NCBI RefSeq assembly: GCF_030052815.1
Contig: NC_079500.1
Span: forward strand, 7,338,298 to 7,402,297
Reading direction: 5' to 3'
DNA: 64,000 nt
Origin: Hevea brasiliensis
Lineage: Eukaryota; Streptophyta; Magnoliopsida; Malpighiales; Euphorbiaceae
The notes below the pieces were generated by a model. That model ran no database searches. It was not told the DNA's origin and saw nothing but the letters and a program-made list of their open reading frames with translations. A program made the translations under genes and the position numbers. This document shows, one piece after another, positions 23,032 through 35,240 of the stretch. The stretch's first letter is position 1. Each line of letters begins with the position of its first letter.

Positions 23032-25435
23032 ATGGCAGCCGATATTCTCATTGCTGTTGCAAGTGTTGCTGTTGAAATTATTAAACCCTTGGTGGCCCCT
23101 ATGGTGGCCCCTATCAGGCGACATATTGGTTACCTAACTGGCTACGAACGTAACATCAATAATCTGAAAGAGGAGCTTCAGAAACTGAAAAGTAAGAAAA
23201 CTGTCGTGGACGCTGGCCACACTCCTTATTCAATAATTCAATGGCAAAAGCAAGTGGATGACATCATTAAGAAGGGCGATGAATTTTTTCAAAATGAAAA
23301 CAAGTGTTTTAACACGAACTGTCCAGATCCAATGTCACGTTATTCCTTGAGCAAGAAAGCTAAAGAGATGACAGAGACGGTGCTTGATCTGCTCAAAAAG
23401 ACTGAAGAGTTCGGTATCAACCTAGGATCAGCTTTCATTACTAAAGGCATTATGGATTTTACATCAAGGGAATCAATTAAAAATGAAGTCTGGGAGGCCT
23501 TGAAGGATGACAACCTTAGCAGGATCAGTATATGTGGAGCTGGTGGTGTGGGTAAAACCACGATGGTAAAACAGCTTGTGCAAAGAGTTGAAAGAGAGAA
23601 TTTGTTTGATGTCGTTGGAATGGCAGTAGTGTCCCAAAATCCTAATATCAAAAAGATACAAGGTGACATTGCATCTTGGCTGAAATTGAAATTGGACGAT
23701 GAGAATGAGTTAAAAAGAGCAGGCGAGCTTCGTCAGGGGCTTATAAACCATGATAAGAGGATCCTCATAATATTGGATGATGTTTGGAGCGAGTTGGATT
23801 TTGAAAAAATAGGACTTCCTTCAAGGGGAGAGAGAAAGGGACACAAAATTATGTTGACTTCACGTAACATAGATGAATGCAAAAAAATGGAAAGTGAAAA
23901 GAATATCACTATGAAAGTTTTAGAAAAAGATGAAGCTAGGGATCTTTTTAGAGAGATGGCAGGCATTTCCAATGTCCAGGATTTGCATCACACGGCAACT
24001 GAGATTGCAGATGAATGTGGAGGCTTACCTCTTGCTATTGTAACTATTGCAAAGGGATTAGAAAACAGAGAGAGAGACACATGGGATGATACGCTCCAAC
24101 AGCTAAAGAATTCTAACCTGCAAGGCGTATCACCAGATATGTTTCCCAGAATTGAATTAAGTTACAAGCTTTTGGAAGCCGAAGAGGCCAAGTCATGCTT
24201 TCTGCTTTGTAGTTTGTTCCCTGAAGATTTCGATATTCGGGTTGAAGATTTGGTTAGATATGGAATGGGCCTACGGTTGTTTAAAAATGTTGATAAAGTG
24301 CATCATGCAAGAACTAGGGTCTATAATCTTATTGATGAACTTAAAGAATCATTTTTATTGCTTGAAGGTGATGGGCATGACTATGTCAAAATGCATGATA
24401 TTGTCCGAGATGTAGCCATAGCAATTGCCTCAAGAGATAAGCAATGGCACACGTTACAAAGTGAGGCTAAAATGAACGAGTGGCGAGAGGAAGATGGGTA
24501 CAAACATTGCATTGCAATTTCACTTTTGTATGAAAAAATCAGTGACCAGCTTAATGATTTGGAGTATCCGAAGCTTGAACTCTTGCAAATTGGGGATGAT
24601 TGTTGGTCACCAGGCCTTCCAAACAATGTTTATGCAGGGATGAAAGAACTCAAAGTTCTAGCTTTGTCTTGGAGTTTCCCATCACTGCTACAATCACTTG
24701 ATGTCCTGAGGAATCTTCGAACCTTATGTCTTGTGGTATTTAAGGAACATTGGGGAAGCGCCATTGGAGCTCTTGTCAAACTAGAAATACTCGAAATTCG
24801 TGATAGATGCTTAAGGTTGCCTGGAGAAATAGGACAACTAAAAAATCTAAGGTTGCTGGACTTGAGGAGGGTCAATGGCCTTGAATACATTCCATCAGGC
24901 GTATTGTTAGCGCTGTCTAAACTAGAAGAGTTGTATTTGCCATCTTACTTTGTGGAATGGGAACACATGGAAGACGGAAAGAAAACCAATGCAAGCCTCA
25001 GCGAGCTAGACACTCATCATATGACTGCATTAGAAATTTCTGTACCAAAATTGAAGGAGTTAATATCAACTGATGGAGAAAGCTGAAGTCTTGAATTTGA
25101 TAGAAGTGATAAGTATGAAGGAGTTAATATCAACTGATGAATGTGTTGAACAGGGGATTCCACGGTTACCCGAAATTCAGCTTCCATACTTTGGGAAATT
25201 GAGAGAATTAAATATACATTCATGTCATGAGTTGAAGTACTTCATTCCACTATCCATGGCTAAAGGATTGAGACAACTTCATAAAATATCTGTAGAGATC
25301 TGCAAAGAGATGGAGGGAATTTTCTACAACAGCGAAGTGGACGACGAGGTTGAGTTTCCCGAACTTACAGATTTGGAGCTGAGGGCCCTACCAAACTTCC
25401 TTGGTTTTATCATCAACAAATCCTTGTCCTGGAAG
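23032..25435 (+). CDS. CNL exon 1: CC, NB-ARC and first LRRs (frameshifted)
   Basis: Residues 1-about 140 form a coiled-coil region (heptad-like NINNLKEELQKLKSKK) with the 'WQKQVDD' motif typical of this CNL group in place of EDVID. NB-ARC motifs are complete: P-loop GAGGVGKTT near 169, kinase-2 ILIILDDVW near 247, LTSRN near 280, CGGLPLAIV near 329, CFLLCSLFPEDFDI near 389 and KMHD near 453. The Mg-binding and nucleotide residues therefore look functional. LRRs follow from about 500. The frame stops at 25084-25086. The coding sense continues in the next frame to a good donor (AAG|GTAAGC) at 25435. Confidence 0.9.
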
Positions 25436-27123
25436 GTAAGCTTTTATCTTTTCAAATATATTAAAAAGAAATATCGATTACAAGAAATCAATAGCTCTTC
25501 ATTAAATTATTCATACAAAAAAAAAAAAAAAAGCAAAACTCTGAACGGTGAACCAAAATTTATTAAATTTTTTTTATTTGATTTTATTAGGTTCAAACTC
25601 AAGATTTCACGATTCTGCAAGTGACTCCAAATATTGGCAAGGTAAATCTCATTTACAAATTATCTTTATTTATAATTAAAGGAAAAAAATATATTTAAAA
25701 TTTAGTGAAACTTTTATAATTGCACTTGATATATTTTAACTTTTTAATAAATAATTTCAGTAACTAGAAAAATACTTCATTATTCTTTAAATCTCAGCAA
25801 TAGTTAAGCTAACTTCCCACTTCACCAACTAAAACCATATAAATGATTAAATATCAGGCCTCAGTCTCTGTCTCTTTTCTTTCACGTATTTTTAATTATT
25901 TTTCTTCTCTCTTTTAATTTTTTACCTTATATTTTCCATTTTCAATATTAATATAATTTTTCCTCATTTCTTTCCTAATATCTATTTTTTGTCTTTTTTA
26001 AATAGCACTTTTTCCTCTCATTATAATGTATTTATAATAATTATTAGTCATAAAATCAAAACACAATTATAATAAAAAAATAAGAAAAATAATTAATCTT
26101 AAAAATAATAAAAATTTTATTATTTTAATAGAAAAATATATTTTTAAAATTTTTTAAAATTACCAACTTTTTTTTTTAAATCCAATGGTAAATTTGCCAA
26201 TGGATTGTAATATTTTATATTTTTAGTTTTTTAAATTTTCTACCGATTTACCAACAAATTTCAAAATCTTAGTAATTGAGGTTATCAATGAGGTTCATTG
26301 CAACCGATGGAATCTATTGGTAATTAATTTTATACAATTTCATAACATTAAATTGAATACCAATTTCCATTGTGAGGCTAGGCTAAGCTCTTAACTAAAT
26401 TGGTTGGTACTGGTAGGCTAAAGCCACAAAAAATTCCAGCCTTGACTGCATAACAACATATGTTAAGATTGTTTTTAAGCTTATACATACTATGACTGAA
26501 CTCCTAAGCCAGTGTATATTTCAAAACAAAGCAACCACAAACTCAAAATTTCATTGAACAAAAGCAAGCAAACAAGCACAAAATACGGCCTGCTCTAAAG
26601 TTAGGATTCAAAATTAGTGAGATTTGATCAAATATTTCTTTAAAATGTCAATCGAAATAGCACAATCTAGAGAGGAAATTGAAATTCAAACCTGCAGAAG
26701 GACAATCTAGAGAGGAAAATGAAATCCTTTGGGTTCAATCCTCTTTGTTAAAACAGCTCAATATTGAAGTTCACCCTGGTTAGGCTTTTGAATGAGACGA
26801 AGCAACTCAACCTTCTAGCAATATGTCCATCAACAATTACCCAGGAAATAGATAAAATTAAAAAGAAAAGAAACAAATAAGTGAAAACTAAACTAGCCCC
26901 GCTCTCAACTTCGTTAGGAAGCTGCGTTTCATGGTCCGTCAAGATATGCCGGAAGTATAGAAATTAGAATGGCAAACAAAGAATCGAAATAAAACAAAGA
27001 AATAAGAACTAAATTGAAACTTTACCATCAATACCTTAGAGGGGCTCGGTTTCACAAAGAAAAAGGAAAGGCTTAGGGAGTGAACAGGAGAGAGATATAG
27101 GAAGCAGTGACGGCTACGACTAT

Positions 27124-27163
<40 letters not shown>

Positions 27164-30100
27164 GAGAGAAAGGGAGAGAGAGTCCCCTTCAAGTTCAAAA
27201 ATAAGAAGGAACAGAAGGACAAAAGATGTAGAAATTAGGTTTTGTGACCCTCTAATCAAAACTATCTAATTTTTAAATTAATAAAATGATTGATTAACAA
27301 TAGATTTTATTAATCATAAAAAACTTTTAATTTAATTTAATGATGGATTTTATTAATTATAATATAAAATTTAATGATAGATTAATCACTAATTTTATTA
27401 ATTATAAAATAATTTAATTTATATATTGCCGTTAAATATAGGAATAAAAGTTTTATATTAAAGAATTTTTCATCACTAATTTCATCATTAAATGATATGC
27501 GAAATTGCCGTGGAATTTAATTGGCACTTGAGAATATTTAGTCATAATTTTGTAGTGTTGCCAAATGGAGCACAAAATTGTCACCATAATTAGCAATGGA
27601 AATGGTGACAGTACTTTTGTATTGGGAAATTTTCAGTCATTAATTTAATCGCTAAATGGTTTTAAAATTATATGGTTCTTCAGCTTTCTATAGTTATTTT
27701 CATTAAATAAATTAAATCTTTATAAAATTATGTTACTTTTGGCTAGCATAATTTCTATAATAATTGATTTCATAATTAATTAGAAAAAAAAATGAATTCT
27801 AATATTCCATGCATAGGAAATGGCTAAACAAAATTCATGCATGATTTGGATCCATTATTATTCAACTGCATGTGTCAATAATATATATATTTTGTTTTAC
27901 AGGATATAGACCAACCGAGCACATCTCAAAGGAACAATAGTACAGAAATTGAGCATGCCCAACTTCAATCTATGGCTGGACCAGTAGAAATGATTTCTAT
28001 ATTATTTCCATCCCTTTGCCAACGACTATCAAATTTACAAAAGCTTAAATTGAAAAAATGTGGTTTGTTAAAAGTGGTTTTTCCTCCCTCTGTAGCTCAA
28101 CAATTGGTGCGGCTTAAAGAGTTAACTATCCTTTATTGTCCTGAGATAGAATATATTGTTGCAGAAACACAAGAAGAAGAAAAAGACAAGAGAATAAGCA
28201 AAATAGTGTTTCCCAACCTAATTTTGCTTGAACTTTGTAGGCTACCAAAGTTGATGACTTTTTGTGCTGACAGTCATATTTCTTTTGACTGGCCCTCATT
28301 AAAAGATTTTAGTTTGGTTGATTGTCCTAAAGTGGAGAAACTTTGTTCTGCAATTCCAGACTCATCTACATTGAAGAATAGTTTTGATCAAAGTGGTCTC
28401 AGTGGCAAGGAAGTCATGTATCCAACAAGGTTAGTAAGAAGAGGAAGAAAGCAAAAAGATGTTTCCAACAAAGAGGTATGTTCTTCAATTTTTAATTATT
28501 AATTATTTAGAATATATATATATATATATATAAAAGGATTTGAGTTTGATATTTTCAAATGTTTTATTTCGAAGTAAAATTTACATTTATAAAAATAAAA
28601 TACATATTTAAATGAACACTTAAAAAAATCACGATTGGCTCTCCATTTTACACATGTATATGATCCTTGTTAAAGGTTTAGAATTAATTTGAATTTACTT
28701 AAACAAAGGAAAAATAGATCATTGTTTCCATTTGCTATAATTTTGTATTAGAATTCAAATCAATTCCACTAAATTCAATTGAAATAATTTAAGTAGTTAT
28801 TTATTATATATATTGAAGTAATAGAGTCTGTTTCAATATCATTATTTAAAATAATTGAAAAGTAATTTAAAGATGGATTTTATTAATTATAATATAAATA
28901 TTAAATTAATTTAATGATAGATTAATCACAAATTTTATGAATTCTAAAATAATTTAATTTTTATATTGTCATTAAATTTATTAGGGATGGAATTTTTATA
29001 TATATTTAAGAAATTTTCATCACTAATTTTATCGTTAAATGATGTGCAAAATTGCTGCCAAATTTAATTTGCACTAGAGAATATTTAGTTGATAATTATG
29101 TTCCCAAATGGAGCACAAATTGCCCATTTGGTTAGCAATGGAATTGGTGACAGTGCTTCTAAATTTTCCGTCATTAATTTTATTGCTAAACGGTTTAGGG
29201 TTGTTTAGTTTTTCTATAGTTATTTTCATTAAATAAATTAAATAATTTCTATTTTGTTAATAATTGCTTTCATAATTAAAAAAAAAATGAATTCTAAGAT
29301 CCCACTCATGAGAAATGCCTACATAAACTTTATGCATGAATTGGATTTATTATTATTCAACTGTGTAATAACATATATATTTTGTTTGACAGGATATTGA
29401 ACAGCAGAATACATCTCGAATGAATAATAAGACAGAAATTGAGCATGCCCAACTTCAATTTACAACTGGACCAGTAGAAATTATTTCTATATTATTTCCA
29501 TCCCTTTGGTTACTATCAAATTTGCAAGAGCTTAGGTTGAATAGATGTGGTTTGGTAAAAGTGGTTTTCCCTCTCTCTGTAGCTCAGCAATTGGAGCAGC
29601 TTAAATATTTAACCATATGGGATTGTCCTAAGATGGAATATATTGTTGCAGAAGCACAAGAAGGAAAAAACAAGAGAATAAGCCAAAAAGTGTTTCCTAA
29701 CCTAATTCGGCTTATTCTTCTTAGGCTACCAAAGCTGATGGCTCTCTGTGCTGACAGTCATATTTCTTTTAACTGGCTCTTATTAGAAGACTTTATATTG
29801 GGTGATTGTCCTAAAACGAAAATTCTTTGTTCTACAATTCCAGACTCATCTACATTGAAGAAAAGTTTTGATCAAAGTGAGCTCAGTGGCAAGGAAGTCA
29901 TGTGTCCAATAAGCTCAATTATTCAAGGGTTAGGAAGAAGAAGAGGAGAGAAAAAAGTTTCCAACAAAGAGGTATGTGCTGAAATTTTTAATTATTGATT
30001 ATTAATTATTTGATAGATGAGTATTTAGAATAAATATTATTATTAATTTGAAATAATTTAAATTATTAATTATTATATATATTAAAGTAATAGAGTCTGT

Positions 30101-33053
30101 TAATTGAAAAGTATTTAAACCCTTTTACTTTCTTAAGTTATTCTTATTTATATGGAAGAGTATGTTTAGTTTAATTGTAATAGTGCTCTCCATTAAATCA
30201 ATTAAATTTTTATAAAATTATATCATTATTAATACAATTTTTATTTTTAATGTGTATATTAATTTGAAAAGAATGAAATTCTAAAATTTTATTGGATTGA
30301 ATTAATTTGTATATATATAGTTGTTTTAATTGAATTTCTTATTGTTATGTCATTAAGATGATTTTATATAGAGTTAGAAGCCTTACACTGACAATAGAAA
30401 TGAATGAATTATTCCTTAAAAAAAGAAAAGCGTCATGATGAATTAATTATATCAACTATTATTCAACTGTTTTTATTAATTTGGCATTTAATAAAAAATC
30501 TTAAATAAAAAAATCTACAACTTCAATCTAAGTAATGAACCAGCGGAAATGATTTTTATATTTTTTTAAAGATTAAATCTTAATGGCATTTAGTCAATAA
30601 TATCTAAAACTAATCCTCACTGTATTATAAATGTTTATTAAATGTTAATAATATAATTACGCAAAAACTAATTCGAATTATTACCTAATTGTCACAATAT
30701 TTAAAAAGAAAAAAAATTACCTTCCATCGACTGCGTTTCAAAACTGTGTGTATTGAAGAATCACAGCTTAAGAATTAGTTATACTATTTTTATAAATAAA
30801 AAAAATAACATTTTTTGAATAACATTATAAGTATTTTGACAGTTATTTACCCATTTATAGTAGAGGTTAGATGGCAAATCGCTTTGATTAAGATACTATA
30901 TACAAATAATTCTAGATCAATTTATGAATTGTTTACTTTAATTCAAAATGTTAATTATATAAAAAAAAATAGTTTAAAAATAAATTATTTATTTAATTGT
31001 CAAAATAATCAAATTCAAAGGAATTAACTTTTTATTAAATCATAAGAGTTATTGAATTGATCGGTTCATGTTATTTTAATGGTATAAATATTTGCATCAA
31101 ATAAAAAATTATCAATCTAATTATCGATTTATTTGTAAAAACAAAACCATATTATTGAAATTTGTTATCAAATAATGTTTTGTATTTTAATACAATATAT
31201 ATGTTGTTTTGGAAGGTTTCATTAATCAAGAATCAGGAGGATCCATCTGTTAGCCATATTGATGAAAAGACAAGGAAATGTTATGCATTTCCATCCAAAT
31301 TGATTGAAAGATTGCAAAATTTGAAAAATCTTAAAATATTTGATTGTGATTCAATGGAAGTGATATTTTCATTTGAGGGGCTGATTCCCAAGGAATGCCA
31401 TGCTACTACTGGAGTACTCAATACTATGGAAGAGATGCGTTTCAACAGGTTATCAAATTTGAAGCACGTATGCTTTAAGATTCCACCAGAAATCAAAGCC
31501 TTCCAAAAGCTACAAAAGTTGGAAGTAGAATCTTGTGACAATTTAGTAAACCTTTTCTCACCTGGCTTGGCCAAACTTCTAGTGAAGCTACAACAAATAG
31601 AGATTGCTAACTGCAAGATGATGGAGGAAATTATTGGAAAAGAGGATGAAGAAAAACAAGAGGAAAGCATGCAAAAAATTGTGTTCCCTCAACTAAGCTC
31701 TCTGACTTTTGGGAATTTACCCAACTTCAAGGGATTTTACAGTGGGATTTATGCTCTTGAATTGCCAAAGATACAAAAACTAACAATATTTGGTGAGAAA
31801 TGCACTGTGAATGAATCGGTATGTTCTGTTTCTTAATAATTTTACTCTATAACACTCTCTTAATTAAATAATTATAATTCTAGTCTCATTAAAAGTTGTC
31901 AACTCCCTTTTTATCAATAATTAGAATTGATTGGTGAAAAATCACATTGGCTTTTCCCATAGTAAGGATTTTAGAATGTAGTTCTAGTAGGCTACATCTA
32001 GAGATAATTAAGAGCTAATTTTCACACAACACTATATAAAATTATAGTAAGTAAAATAAGGAGAGTCTCCACACTACTTACAACTAGGCCAAAGACCTTT
32101 TCTATGAGTTTTAATTTTGTAGAATCAAGTTCACATATATGTATATAGCATTTCACATTCTCCAATTATAGTAATGAATTTTTGTGTTTATTTGGTGGCT
32201 ATGATATGATGAGCACTACAGCTGTTGACAAGATTACTCATCCGTCGCAAGAATACTTTGAGAAGGATAGAGGATGGCCAACCATCAGATGGTGATTTAA
32301 GTAATGTACGTGTTTTGGATGTTGAAAACTGTCAAGACTGGGTGAATTTGATTCCCTACATTTTGATAGAATGTGTTCAAAAGTTGGAAGAGCTTTCTGT
32401 GCACGACTGCGGTTCATTGATGGAGATATTCGATTTTGAAGGAGTGAATGCTGATGGAGGAAATGTTGTAACACTCTCTCACCTTGAAGAAGTCCGGCTA
32501 TCAAACCTACCAAAACTTGTGCACATATTCAAGAAAATTCCAAAAAATGTCATTGGCTTTCAGAAGCTGAGAAAGCTAAATGTTTATGATTGCAACAGTT
32601 TGAGAAACATATTATCAGTTGCCGTGGCTAAGTGTCTTGTACAACTCCAAGAACTAGACATAAGGAGTTGTTATATGTTGGAGGAAATAATAGTTCCGAA
32701 TGAGGATGAAAAAGAAGAAGAAGCAAGCAAGGACATAATTGTGTTCCCTAAACTAAAGTCTCTGGTATTTAATTACTTACTCAGTCTCAAGAGTTTCTGC
32801 AATGGGATTTATGCCCTTGAATTTCCATTATTAGAAAATCTGAACTTTTTGGAATGTAATGGGATGAAGACATTCTCTTATGGATCATTAAGCATGCCAA
32901 AGCTAAAGGAACTTAATATAAATTTTGAGAACCATCAATTAATGGGAACTCCAGACCTTAATTCAACAATGAGTCACTTGTTCAAGGTATGATCCATTTC
33001 CTAATAGCTTTTACTCTTCCTCAACCTAAGCTTTGTCATATGTATGGTTTTAA

Positions 33054-33085
<32 letters not shown>

Positions 33086-33586
33086 TTATAAACATAGAGC
33101 TTGCTTTCCTTTAGTCATCAAATGTCTTTTAAAAGTTATGAGTTTAGTTTTGATTGGTGAATAACCCCATGAATTTCTTGTAAATAAAATTGTAGTATCT
33201 CGAATTAAAATTTATAAATAATTAAATATGATGGTGGACAAATTTCTTAGACTAAATGACTTGACCAATGCTTTCAAAAGAAGAAAAGTGAACAAGAGTA
33301 AATTGAATTTCTGATTTATTAGAACATCACTTTAGAAATATATTTGTATTTATTATATGCTTTATATCCTCAAATTTGAATGTGACAAATAATATAAATA
33401 TAATTGGCAAAACTTATTACAAAAGCTCATTTATTCGTTACACAGGAAGTTGTTGCTAATGATGAATCTGATTCTTCCGAGTGTGAAGTAGATGATAAAT
33501 CTGATGTTGCCAAGTGTGAAGTAGATGATGAATCTGATGATGCCAAGTATGAAGTAGATGATGAATCTGATGTTAAGCAACTTTAA
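23032..33586 (+). CDS. CC-NB-LRR (CNL) disease-resistance gene, seven exons
   Basis: Intracellular immune receptor of the At4g27190/RPS2-like class; in the family these detect pathogen effectors and trigger defence. Exons by splice signals: 23032-25435, 25591-25641, 27903-28475, 29393-29971, 31216-31818, 32222-32986 and 33446-33586. All the later introns are phase 0 with GT-AG ends. The start is the first ATG after the conserved acceptor at 23013 (MAADILIAVAS). Order: coiled coil, NB-ARC, LRRs, acidic tail. A +1 frameshift near 25.1 kb interrupts the first exon, so the full protein is made only if that is an assembly error. Otherwise the product ends after 684 residues as CC-NB plus a few LRRs. 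Upstream sequence is duplicated at 35.7-38.1 kb. Confidence 0.8.
25053..25139 (+). repeat. 23-bp direct repeat at the CNL frameshift
   Basis: The same 23 bases (starting gaaggagttaat) occur at 25053 and 25117, offset by 64 bp. 64 is one more than a multiple of three, which equals the frame change between the upstream and downstream coding sense. Flanking bases differ, so this is not a full tandem copy. Confidence 0.85.
25591..25641 (+). CDS. CNL exon 2 (17 codons)
   Basis: A 51-bp exon between 'ttttattag' and 'aag|gtaaat', reading VQTQDFTILQVTPNIGK in phase with both neighbours. It probably links the first LRR block to the repeated LRR exons. Its small size makes it the least certain exon. 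Confidence 0.5.
25642..27902. other. Large CNL intron with simple repeats
   Basis: A 2.2-kb intron. It carries a (GA)n tract at 27126-27160 and a segment at 26180-26340 with repeated 'accgatgga/accaatgga' motifs that resemble subterminal repeats of DNA transposons. 27250-27640 recurs at 28860-29210. Minus-strand open frames over the GA tract are low complexity. Confidence 0.5.
27903..28475 (+). CDS. CNL exon 3: LRR block, first of a tandem pair
   Basis: 191 codons after 'ttttacag', ending AACAAAGAG|GTATGT. It opens DIDQPSTSQ and contains 'LSNLQKLKLKKCGLLKVVFP', 'EIEYIVAETQEEE', 'LPKLMTFCADSHISFDWPSL' and 'SAIPDSSTLK'. These are irregular LRRs of the kind found at the C-terminus of this family, broken by a lysine/glutamate-rich linker. 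Closely similar to the next exon. Confidence 0.85.
28476..29392. repeat. Intron copy matching 27250-27902
   Basis: From about 28860 the intron repeats the one before exon 3, including 'tgatagattaatcac' and 'aaatggagcacaaatt' type blocks. The duplication unit was therefore intron plus exon. (TA)n at about 28511-28531. Confidence 0.65.
29393..29971 (+). CDS. CNL exon 4: LRR block, second of a tandem pair
   Basis: 193 codons after 'tttgacag', ending AACAAAGAG|GTATGT. It opens DIEQQNTSR and keeps every landmark of exon 3, with substitutions concentrated in the LRR surface positions ('LQELRLNRCGLVKVVFP' against 'LQKLKLKKCGLLKVVFP'). It arose by exon duplication. The decayed relic at 4.2-8.8 kb has the same pair, so the duplication predates their separation. 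Confidence 0.85.
29972..31215. other. CNL intron, AT-rich
   Basis: About 1.2 kb. A short stretch near 30520-30560 ('tcaatctaagtaatgaacca') resembles the start of another LRR exon, suggesting a third, lost exon copy. Otherwise no feature. Confidence 0.4.
31216..31818 (+). CDS. CNL exon 5: LRR block
   Basis: 201 codons from 'ggaag|gtttc' to 'TCG|GTATGT'. Contains 'DEKTRKCYAFPSKLIERLQN', 'LKIFDCDSMEVIFSFEGLI', 'LQKLEVESCDNLVNLFSP', 'IANCKMMEEIIGKEDEE' and 'FPQLSSLTFGNLPNFKGFY': several degenerate LRRs with the C-x-x-(M/L)-E-E-I pattern seen in CNLs of this class. Relic copy at about 9064. Confidence 0.85.
32222..32986 (+). CDS. CNL exon 6: LRR block
   Basis: 255 codons from 'ctacag|ctg' to 'TTCAAG|GTATGA'. 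LRR phrases include 'VRVLDVENCQDWVNLIP', 'LEELSVHDCGSLMEIFDFEG', 'LRKLNVYDCNSLRNILS' and 'LQELDIRSCYMLEEIIV', then 'LNFLECNGMKTFSYGSL'. Uninterrupted. Relic copies at about 10035 and 12931. Confidence 0.85.
33446..33586 (+). CDS. CNL exon 7: acidic tandem-repeat tail
   Basis: 47 codons after 'tacacag'. A 33-36 bp unit is repeated about three times, giving ECEVDDKSDVA, KCEVDDESDDA and KYEVDDESDV, then KQL and a stop. It is strongly acidic and unlike an LRR. Phase 0 with exon 6. Such a tail may be a spacer or interaction surface; nothing shows which. The similar 3' blocks at about 11395 suggest the relic also once had this end. Confidence 0.7.
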   Translation, partial: EVVANDESDSSECEVDDKSDVAKCEVDDESDDAKYEVDDESDVKQL

Positions 33587-34075
33587 ATCCTTGATGATGC
33601 CAAATTTCAGGCAGAAGAGCAAAATGGCATTCAATTCTTAAGGTATTTGTAGCGTAATCTTCCACATTCGTTATTTTATGTTACGCAATATGATATATAC
33701 AGAATTCACAAAAATGGATCAGACTATACTATCAAACATCATTAATTCCTAGTCCTAACAATCTTTAATTGGAATTTTGTATATTAGCTTGATCTCACGA
33801 TTGTGTTGCTAAGTTTGCTTATCTTTGTTGTTTTTCGCAGGAGATTTAGAACTCTGGGGCTGCTGGATCCTTGCTGTTGCGTTGGTTTCCTCGGAGGCGT
33901 TTGTTGTTTCTTTGGGCTTCCAATTCTTTGATTTGGTGGTCTTTTTGATCTTGGTGCTGTTGGTGTCTTCTTGCTCCTTTGTTATTTGGAGTTTGCTGTT
34001 TCTTTGGGTTTGCTTTGCTGTCCTTGATGTGCTGCTGCTCTTGGAACCTGCTGTCTGTTGATATTTAATTTGGGA
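33587..34075 (+). promoter_or_regulatory. CNL 3' UTR, probably with an intron
   Basis: Begins right after the stop codon. 'AAG|GTATTTG' near 33641 and 'TTTTCGCAG' near 33840 could remove about 200 bases. The following hydrophobic frame (33825-34061) is GTT/CTT-rich low complexity and is read as untranslated. No polyadenylation site was assigned. Confidence 0.4.
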
Positions 34076-35240
34076 TTTTTGTACGATGTGGATATAACTA
34101 TCGCTTGTTTGATTAAGTTTCTTATGTTAAGTTTGATTTTAAAGGAGTTTGGGGTGTCTCTTGGCCCTAACTTTGCGATTTGCTCAATTTTCCCTTCACA
34201 TTAAGTTCATTAGTTTTTCTTTTATTATTTTTTCTTATTTTTAATTGAAGATTTTCATTAAAAAAGCTCACTATTCATGTAATTTTATAGTCCATTTCTA
34301 AACATTGTCCCTCTCATCTCTTAAATTTAATTTGTTATTAAAAAATTCTTTAATTTTAAATTTGTTTTACAAAAATTTTACAAATTTTTAGGTTTAAAAA
34401 AATAATAAAATTACATTTTTACCTCATTTCTTTTTAAACTATAAAAATAAAAAAACTAACCATCTCAATCACTATCTATCTAGATTTATCATAAAAATAC
34501 TAACATTATCATAACGATCTGCTATTGTAGATATCACATTATAACTTAAAGAAATTTTTTTAATTTAAAGATATGTTATTACTTGTTAAAAGAATTTTTT
34601 ATAAAATAAAATTAAATTTTTGAAATTTATTTAATAACAAATTGAAACTAAGTGATGAAAATAAAATACACGATAAAATTTGAGAATAAACTATAAAAAT
34701 TACCCTCAAAAATTCATAAAGAGCATATTCCCTCTCTCCTACTTTGTTACTTTTGCTTGAGTTTTTTTTTTTTATATTTTTTTATTATTTAATAATCGAA
34801 AAACCATTTGATAAAATTGGGATTTTTTTTTTCTATTCTACTCTGTTTGGATGCCTAAAGAAAACCCAAAAATAGTATAACGAAAATTTTCTTTTTCTTT
34901 TTCTTTTTCTTGACAAATTTATTTTTTTAAGTATTTTCTTTTATAAGTTTTTTGGTACTTAATTTGATAGGAATATATGATCATCATAAAATTATATAAA
35001 TTCAAAAATTATCATTTAATTTTTAAAATCAAAAGTGCGCAATAAGATTAAAAAAAAAAAAGCAATAATTTTTTTTTCTATTTAGACATTTTTATTATTA
35101 TATTTTTCTTTTAGCGTAAGACTTTTCCTAACAACTTTGGGCTGGGCTTATGCAAATGCAGTGTAGACTTCAAAAATTAGCATTGTGGGCTTAGATTTGT
35201 ATTTAGGGTTATGGATGCTCAATAAAAGTAAGAAACGAGA
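34076..35240. other. AT-rich intergenic
   Basis: Long A and T runs, no gene or structured repeat recognised. Confidence 0.55.

Noticed and set aside
26939..27259. Minus-strand frame rich in Ser-Leu repeats
   Set aside because: It is a (GA)n microsatellite translated within a CNL intron.
27540..27560. 'ttttgtagtg' resembling the reversed end of a CACTA transposon (CACTACAAAA)
   Set aside because: No partner end found upstream, and the homologous intron copy near 29090 lacks the motif, so it is more likely chance.
33825..34061. Hydrophobic 78-codon frame that could be a small membrane protein
   Set aside because: Composition is repetitive TTG/GTT/CTT, it spans a likely splice acceptor and lies just after the CNL stop codon; read as 3' UTR.
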